A stretch of DNA of 9,666 nt from Deltaproteobacteria bacterium (GTDB lineage: Bacteria; Desulfobacterota; Dissulfuribacteria; Dissulfuribacterales; QOAL01), in the NCBI GenBank assembly GCA_026988585.1, contig JALSKY010000234.1:1-9666 (forward strand), read 5' to 3'. The notes under the pieces are model-generated. The model saw only the letters and a list, made by a program, of their open reading frames with translations. It was not told the origin of the DNA and did not search any database. This document shows, in pieces, positions 5,083 through 9,666 of this stretch; the stretch's first letter is position 1; each line of letters opens with the position of its first letter. The translations under genes were made by a program, and so were the position numbers.

Positions 5083-7551
5083 ATGGCTGAACAGCAGGAA
5101 CTGTTTGGTGAAAAGATAGAAACCCGGGATATTTCCCAGGAGCTAAAGAGATCATATCTGGATTACGCCATGAGCGTAATTGTAGGGCGTGCCCTGCCAG
5201 ATGTCAGGGATGGCCTCAAGCCTGTGCACAGGCGGATATTGTTTGCCATGCATGAGTTGCGGAATGACTACAATAAGCCCTATAAAAAATCTGCAAGGAT
5301 CGTGGGTGATGTTATCGGTAAATATCATCCCCATGGCGACTCTGCGGTCTATGATACCATAGTGCGTATGGCTCAGGATTTTTCAATGGGCTATCCTCTC
5401 ATAGACGGCCAGGGCAATTTCGGGTCTGTTGACGGGGATTCTCCTGCTGCCATGCGTTATACGGAGATCAGGCTTACGAAGCTGGCTCATGAGCTCATGG
5501 CAGATCTCGACAAGGAGACTGTGGATTTTATCCCCAATTATGACAACTCCATGCTGGAGCCCCTGGTACTCCCTTCCAAGATCCCTAACCTTCTTATAAA
5601 CGGTTCATCCGGCATTGCTGTAGGTATGGCCACTAATATTCCGCCTCACAACCTTGGGGAGGTAGTGGATGGACTTATCTTCCTGATTAGAAATCCCAAT
5701 GCTACCGTGGCTGACCTCATGGAGCTTATACATGGTCCAGATTTTCCTACAGCGGCATATGTCTGCGGCCGGTCCGGTATCAGGTCTGCGTATGAAACAG
5801 GGCGCGGAATAGTGAAGATGAGGGCCAGGGCTACAGTTGAGCAGATCAAGCGGGGAAACAAGGATCAGATAGTAGTAACGGAGATCCCTTACCAGGTGAA
5901 CAAGGCCAAGCTGGTGGAACGGATCGCCCTGCTTGTCAGGGACAAGAAGATAGAGGGTATTCATACCATCAGGGATGAGTCTGATCGCCGTGGTATGCGT
6001 ATTGTTATCGAACTCAAGAAGGATGCAGTGGCCCAGGTGGTGCTGAACCATCTCTACAAGCATACTGCTATGGAGAGCTCCTTTGGGGTAATTCTACTGG
6101 CCATTGTAAATGGAAAGCCTGAACTCCTGAACCTCAAGGAACTCCTGAACCATTTCCTACAGCACAGAAAACAGGTGGTTATCAGACGCACCACCTATCT
6201 TCTAAGAAAGGCTGAGGAGCGCGCCCATATTCTGGAGGGGCTCAAGATAGCCATTGATAACCTGGACGAAGTGGTCGCCATGATCCGGGCATCCCGTACC
6301 CCGCCGGAGGCCAAGGCAGGATTGATTGAGCGGTTTGGGCTTTCTGAGATACAGGCCCAGGCCATACTCGATATGCGTCTTCAGCGCCTCACCGGACTGG
6401 AACTGGAAAAGATAGTAGAGGAATATAACCGGATCCTGGAGGATATTGCAGAATATAAGGATATACTCGGCAGCGAAGAGCGCGTGCTGGGCATAATTGA
6501 AGATGAGCTTCGGGAGATCAAGGAGGAGTATGCCATACCCAGGCGCACTGAGATAATCGGAGAGCCGAAGGAGATCAGTATCGAGGACCTCATCAAGGAG
6601 GAGGAGATGGTGGTCACCCTCTCTCACAAGGGATATATCAAGAGGAATCCCTTGAGCCTCTACCGTAGCCAGCGCAGGGGGGGCAAGGGGGTTACAGGCC
6701 TCTCCTCCAAACAGGATGATTTTGTTGAGAGTTTGTTCGTTGCCTCCACCCACGATTATTTTCTCTGTCTCAGTAATCGTGGTCATCTCTATTGGCTCAA
6801 GGTTCACGAAATACCTCAGGCCGGAAGGACGTCCAGGGGTAAGGCCCTGGTGAATCTGCTGCCTATAGACAAGGCAGCAGATGAGCATATTGCAGCAGTC
6901 ATTCCAGTGCGCAGTTTCGATCCTGATAAATTTGTGATCATGGCCACACGGCAGGGGATAGTAAAAAAGACCTCTCTTGAGGCATTTTCCCGTCCCAAGG
7001 CCAAAGGTATTATTGCTGCCACTGTCAGGGAGGGAGATGAGCTTGTAACTGCTTCTCTCACCGGAGGCGATTCCACTGTCTTTCTTGCAACGCGAAATGG
7101 TCATTCCATCAGGTTCAGGGAGGATGATATCCGTCCCATGGGACGGATTGCTGCCGGTGTCAAGGGAATAACCCTTGCTGATGACGATCAGCTTGTGGCC
7201 ATGGTTGTCATATCCCCAAGGGAAGAGGATAAGACCCTGCTCACTGTTACCGAGAACGGCTTTGGCAAAAGGAGCCATGTGGCAGAATATCGTGTCCAGT
7301 CCCGGGGAGGAAAGGGACTGATAAACATCAAGACCACTGAGAAGGTTGGCAAGGTGGTAGGTGTGGTCCTGGTGGATGATTATGATGAGATCATGCTGGT
7401 TGGGGCAGGGGGGAATATCATCAGGATGCGGGTAGGAGATATCCGGGTGACCGGTAGGGCTACCCAGGGGGTAAAGCTGATCCGTATCGGTGAAGATGAT
7501 CGTGTTGCTGCTGTTGCCAGACTGGACCTCAAGGAAGACAAGGAAGAGTAA
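5083..7551 (+). CDS. gyrA: DNA gyrase subunit A
   Basis: The DNA breakage-reunion subunit of DNA gyrase, which with GyrB (not in this window) introduces negative supercoils using ATP. The 822 residues show the full family order. The winged-helix region holds ARIVGDVIGKYHPHGD (71-86) and the catalytic tyrosine Y126 in AAMRYTE, followed by the tower and coiled-coil domains to about residue 495. The beta-pinwheel C-terminal domain begins with the GyrA box QRRGGKG (530-536); this box separates GyrA from topoisomerase IV ParC and is needed for DNA wrapping. A second repeat reads QSRGGKG at 739-745. The quinolone-resistance positions equivalent to E. coli S83 and D87 are Ser87 and Asp91, the susceptible-type residues. 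Length is normal (E. coli 875; many bacteria 800-850), and the tail is acidic (LKEDKEE). Start ATG 5083 has AAGGA 10 nt upstream. Confidence 0.98.
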   Translation: MAEQQELFGEKIETRDISQELKRSYLDYAMSVIVGRALPDVRDGLKPVHRRILFAMHELRNDYNKPYKKSARIVGDVIGKYHPHGDSAVYDTIVRMAQDFSMGYPLIDGQGNFGSVDGDSPAAMRYTEIRLTKLAHELMADLDKETVDFIPNYDNSMLEPLVLPSKIPNLLINGSSGIAVGMATNIPPHNLGEVVDGLIFLIRNPNATVADLMELIHGPDFPTAAYVCGRSGIRSAYETGRGIVKMRARATVEQIKRGNKDQIVVTEIPYQVNKAKLVERIALLVRDKKIEGIHTIRDESDRRGMRIVIELKKDAVAQVVLNHLYKHTAMESSFGVILLAIVNGKPELLNLKELLNHFLQHRKQVVIRRTTYLLRKAEERAHILEGLKIAIDNLDEVVAMIRASRTPPEAKAGLIERFGLSEIQAQAILDMRLQRLTGLELEKIVEEYNRILEDIAEYKDILGSEERVLGIIEDELREIKEEYAIPRRTEIIGEPKEISIEDLIKEEEMVVTLSHKGYIKRNPLSLYRSQRRGGKGVTGLSSKQDDFVESLFVASTHDYFLCLSNRGHLYWLKVHEIPQAGRTSRGKALVNLLPIDKAADEHIAAVIPVRSFDPDKFVIMATRQGIVKKTSLEAFSRPKAKGIIAATVREGDELVTASLTGGDSTVFLATRNGHSIRFREDDIRPMGRIAAGVKGITLADDDQLVAMVVISPREEDKTLLTVTENGFGKRSHVAEYRVQSRGGKGLINIKTTEKVGKVVGVVLVDDYDEIMLVGAGGNIIRMRVGDIRVTGRATQGVKLIRIGEDDRVAAVARLDLKEDKEE

Positions 7552-7585
7552 AACAGTTTTTGGTTGGGAAGGGCGGTATTGGACG

Positions 7586-7600
7586 GCCGATTGTATCGGC
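7586..7600 (+). other. Short hairpin between gyrA and gpsA
   Basis: GCCGAT and ATCGGC form a perfect 6-bp stem around a TGT loop, 34 nt after the gyrA stop. No T-tract follows, so it is not an intrinsic terminator; it could be an RNA-processing or stability element, or chance. Confidence 0.25.
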
Positions 7601-7667
7601 ACAACATGAGCAGTATTGGTTGCCGCTTCTGCTCTGGAAATGGAATGGTATCCATAATGGTGAACAG

Positions 7668-8705
7668 ATGGATATAGGCAAGGTTGCAGTGCTGGGAGCA
7701 GGAAGTTGGGGTACCGCCTTGGCATCTCTTGTGGCCTTGAATGGCCTGAAGACGGTTATATGGGCCAGAAGGAAGGATTTGGCAGAATCTATCAATGCCC
7801 TTGGCGAAAATCCTGAATACCTGCCCGGCATTCCACTTCCGGATGGAATCCATGCGGTTGCCAGCCTGGAAGCTGCTGTATCAGGGGCAGATGTCCTGGT
7901 TTTTGTGGTCCCGTCCCATGTTACCAGGTCTGTAGCTGAAGACGTGAACAGGATAGTTCAGGCAGGATCTGCTCGGCCCAGGGTGGTGGTCACTGCCTCC
8001 AAGGGGATAGAAAATGAGACCCAGCTTCTAATGACAGATGTTATAGCCCAGGCCTTTCCCCAGGCAGAGCCTCTTGTTTCCGTGCTCTCTGGCCCGAGCT
8101 TTGCCAAGGAGGTGATGGCGCGCCAGCCTACAGCAGTAACTGTGGCAGCAAAATCCAAGGGGTTGTGCCATCTGCTGCAACAGGTGTTCAGTACAGATTT
8201 TTTTCGTGTTTACAGTACCATGGATCTGGTAGGGGTGCAGCTTGGTGGAGCAGTCAAAAATGTCATGGCCATAGCTGCCGGCATCTCTGACGGCATGGGG
8301 TTTGGCACCAATACCAGGGCTGCTCTTATCACCAGGGGGCTTGCAGAGATGGCTCGCCTCGGTACGGCTATGGGTGCAAATCCATTGACTCTCTCCGGCC
8401 TTGCCGGGCTTGGGGACTTGGTGCTCACCTGTACTGGAGACCTGAGCAGGAACAGGCAGGTTGGGCTTCGCCTTGGGCAGGGGGAGTCCATAGAGGATAT
8501 CCTTACATCGATGAAACAGGTAGCAGAGGGGGTCAAGACCTCTAGGTCTCTCCATTCGCTGGCAGTTCGCGCCGGGATAGAGATGCCTATAACAGAGCAT
8601 GTTTTTCAGGTGGTTCACCAGGGTCTTTCTCCCAGGAAGGCAGTGCAGCTGCTGCTAAGGCGTCCCCAGAAAGAGGAGCTTTATGGGGTTGATATTGCTG
8701 TTTAG
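7668..8705 (+). CDS. gpsA: Glycerol-3-phosphate dehydrogenase [NAD(P)+]
   Basis: Reduces dihydroxyacetone phosphate to sn-glycerol 3-phosphate with NAD(P)H in the cytoplasm, supplying the backbone of membrane phospholipids. The 345 residues include the Rossmann dinucleotide loop GAGSWGT (10-16), VPSHV (81-85), TASKGIE (109-115), SGPSFAKEV (141-149), and the catalytic segment GVQLGGAVKNVMAIAAG (189-205) with Lys197. GLAGLGDLVLTCT (244-256) and SRNR (260-263), from the substrate-binding C-terminal domain, follow. E. coli GpsA aligns end to end at nearly the same length. I chose ATG 7668 because the family begins a few residues before the Rossmann loop. Its ribosome site is poor (GGTGA at 7659-7663, 4 nt away), and the frame's upstream extension to a TTG at 7560 has no family match. 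It follows gyrA by 116 nt on the same strand and may share its transcript. Confidence 0.97.
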   Translation: MDIGKVAVLGAGSWGTALASLVALNGLKTVIWARRKDLAESINALGENPEYLPGIPLPDGIHAVASLEAAVSGADVLVFVVPSHVTRSVAEDVNRIVQAGSARPRVVVTASKGIENETQLLMTDVIAQAFPQAEPLVSVLSGPSFAKEVMARQPTAVTVAAKSKGLCHLLQQVFSTDFFRVYSTMDLVGVQLGGAVKNVMAIAAGISDGMGFGTNTRAALITRGLAEMARLGTAMGANPLTLSGLAGLGDLVLTCTGDLSRNRQVGLRLGQGESIEDILTSMKQVAEGVKTSRSLHSLAVRAGIEMPITEHVFQVVHQGLSPRKAVQLLLRRPQKEELYGVDIAV

Positions 8706-8831
8706 TCCAGTCATATAGCCATATAAAGCCAACATTGCAATATCAGGATTTCTGTTTCGTCAGGCACCCTGGCCCCTCTGGTATGAAATAGAACGACGTG
8801 GTGCTTCACGCAACCTTTCAATGAGATGTCT

Positions 8832-8840
8832 TGGTATAAG
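8832..8840 (+). promoter_or_regulatory. Weak candidate extended -10 promoter for the UPF0280 gene
   Basis: TGGTATAAG matches an extended -10 (TGN followed by TATAAG, five of six). No convincing -35 lies 17-18 bp upstream. It would give a start near 8847 and a leader of about 44 nt. The 185-bp gap after gpsA argues for a separate promoter, but the support is slight. Confidence 0.25.
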
Positions 8841-8890
8841 CAACTGCGGCTGAGTAAATTTTTCATGGCTGTCCGTATCATTTTATACCC

Positions 8891-9652
8891 ATGAACAGAG
8901 AACAGAAGGCAACAGACCGCACTGTTTATCGCAAGCTCATGCGGAGGAATGGCCTGGTCCCATTTCGGGTATGTCATCTCGAGACAGACCTGTTCATACA
9001 GGCCAGCCAGGAGATGAAAGAGCAGGTCTCTGACTGGGTAGTGGAGGCCAGGATGGCCATAGAGTCCTATGGCCGGGCTCACCCCGATTTTTTCTCCTCT
9101 CTTCTGCCTTTGCCAATGGATGATCTCGCTCCTGGCATTGTCAAGAAGATGCTCGATGCAGCAATCTCAGCCGGAGTTGGGCCAATGGCTGCAGTGGCCG
9201 GGGCTATAGCAGAGTTTGTGTCGGTCCGCATTGCTGAAGCAACCGGAGAAGAGGTCTTGGTGGAGAATGGAGGGGATCTTTCTCTCTTTATCAAGGATGT
9301 GATGGTCGTTGGTCTATGGGCAGGTGCGAGTTCTCCTTTTTCTGGAAGGATAGGTCTCCGCCTTGGCCCTGAAATGGCTAATGAACATGGAGAGTTCTGG
9401 TCTGTCTGCACCTCTTCAGGAATGTTTGGGCACTCCATGAGCATGGGGCGGGCAGATGCCTCTGTGGTTTTGGCACGGGATGCGGCCCTGGCTGATGCAG
9501 CCGCTACTGCTGCAGGAAACCTGGTTGCAGCACCGGGAGATATTCAGCATGCCCTTGATTATCTATCCCATTTGCCAGGCGTTACAGGCGGCATAGTTGT
9601 GAAGGGGGAACATATAGGGGCCTGGGGCGACCTGGAGCTGGTTCAGCTCTGA
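8891..9652 (+). CDS. UPF0280 family (COG2122, ApbE-superfamily) protein
   Basis: A 253-residue soluble protein of the UPF0280 family, related to the flavin transferase ApbE. Conserved blocks occur in family order: ETDL (31-34), AHPDF (63-67), SAGVGPMAAVAGAIAEFV (93-110), VENGGDL (124-130), TSSGMFGHSMSMGRADA (174-190) and ADAAATAAGN (201-210). The VENGGD and ADA(A)AT blocks recall ApbE's flavin and metal-site regions, but FMN transfer has not been shown for this family to my knowledge. In Methanosarcina acetivorans the COG2122 protein MA1715 was linked to sulfide assimilation, alongside the COG1900 homocysteine-synthesis proteins, so a role in sulfur incorporation is a reasonable guess. ATG 8891 is the first start of the frame and has no Shine-Dalgarno; a 9-codon frame (8865-8894) overlaps it. 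No neighbour in the window belongs to that pathway. The family call is firm; the function is not. Confidence 0.88.
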   Translation: MNREQKATDRTVYRKLMRRNGLVPFRVCHLETDLFIQASQEMKEQVSDWVVEARMAIESYGRAHPDFFSSLLPLPMDDLAPGIVKKMLDAAISAGVGPMAAVAGAIAEFVSVRIAEATGEEVLVENGGDLSLFIKDVMVVGLWAGASSPFSGRIGLRLGPEMANEHGEFWSVCTSSGMFGHSMSMGRADASVVLARDAALADAAATAAGNLVAAPGDIQHALDYLSHLPGVTGGIVVKGEHIGAWGDLELVQL

Positions 9653-9666
9653 TCCGGTTTACTGTT

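Noticed and set aside
7606..7677. 23-codon frame (starting MSSIGCRFCSG) overlapping the gpsA start
   Set aside because: No ribosome site and no repeated regulatory codons typical of a leader peptide; probably chance.
6202..7725. 507-codon open frame on the minus strand opposite gyrA
   Set aside because: It lies almost wholly within the certain gyrA gene, has low-complexity, protein-unlike composition and no family resemblance; it is a shadow of gyrA codon bias.
8865..8894. 9-codon frame overlapping the ATG of the UPF0280 gene
   Set aside because: Too short and lacking a ribosome site; mentioned only as a possible coupling element.

Overview
The window (roughly half G+C, ordinary bacterial codon use, strong Shine-Dalgarno sites on several genes) reads as a piece of bacterial chromosome. 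Two TauE/SafE-family permeases of a type I associate with sulfur-metabolising and metal-reducing Desulfobacterota (the former Deltaproteobacteria), a complete NikR, a UPF0280/COG2122 protein and a eukaryote-like phosphoglucomutase together suggest an anaerobic Desulfobacterota-type organism. This placement is inferred from gene content and remembered family resemblance, not from a marker gene or a search. I see no mobile element, CRISPR array, rRNA or tRNA.

Layout. Bases 2-1314 (+): the C-terminal part of alpha-D-glucose phosphate-specific phosphoglucomutase (pgm, cut by the window edge), followed closely by a small DUF4177-type protein. Two inverted repeats at 1312-1376 separate this unit from a convergent one. 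Bases 4164-1410 (-): two distinct TauE/SafE-family permeases and a small three-helix membrane protein. The two permeases are separated by a 336-bp AT-rich gap holding a plausible promoter with an inverted repeat over its -35. Bases 4425-4874 (+): nikR, a nickel-responsive ribbon-helix-helix regulator, divergent from the second permease; two -10 elements of opposite polarity lie face to face at 4326-4342. Bases 5083-7551 (+): gyrA, DNA gyrase subunit A. Bases 7668-8705 (+): gpsA, glycerol-3-phosphate dehydrogenase. Bases 8891-9652 (+): a UPF0280 (ApbE-superfamily) protein.

How they work together. gyrA and gpsA are housekeeping genes (supercoiling, phospholipid precursor), and pgm is central sugar metabolism. 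The accessory interest is the minus-strand membrane cassette: two anion-exporter-like permeases with a small membrane partner, next to a metal-sensing regulator. Whether NikR controls the neighbouring permease is not shown by the sequence, but the shared divergent promoter region makes it a testable idea. The UPF0280 protein belongs to a family linked in methanogens to sulfide assimilation and homocysteine synthesis, which would fit a sulfidic lifestyle.

No clearly new multi-gene system is evident. The least explained parts are the small membrane protein, the in-frame Cys-rich stretch in front of the second permease, and the two regulatory intergenic regions.
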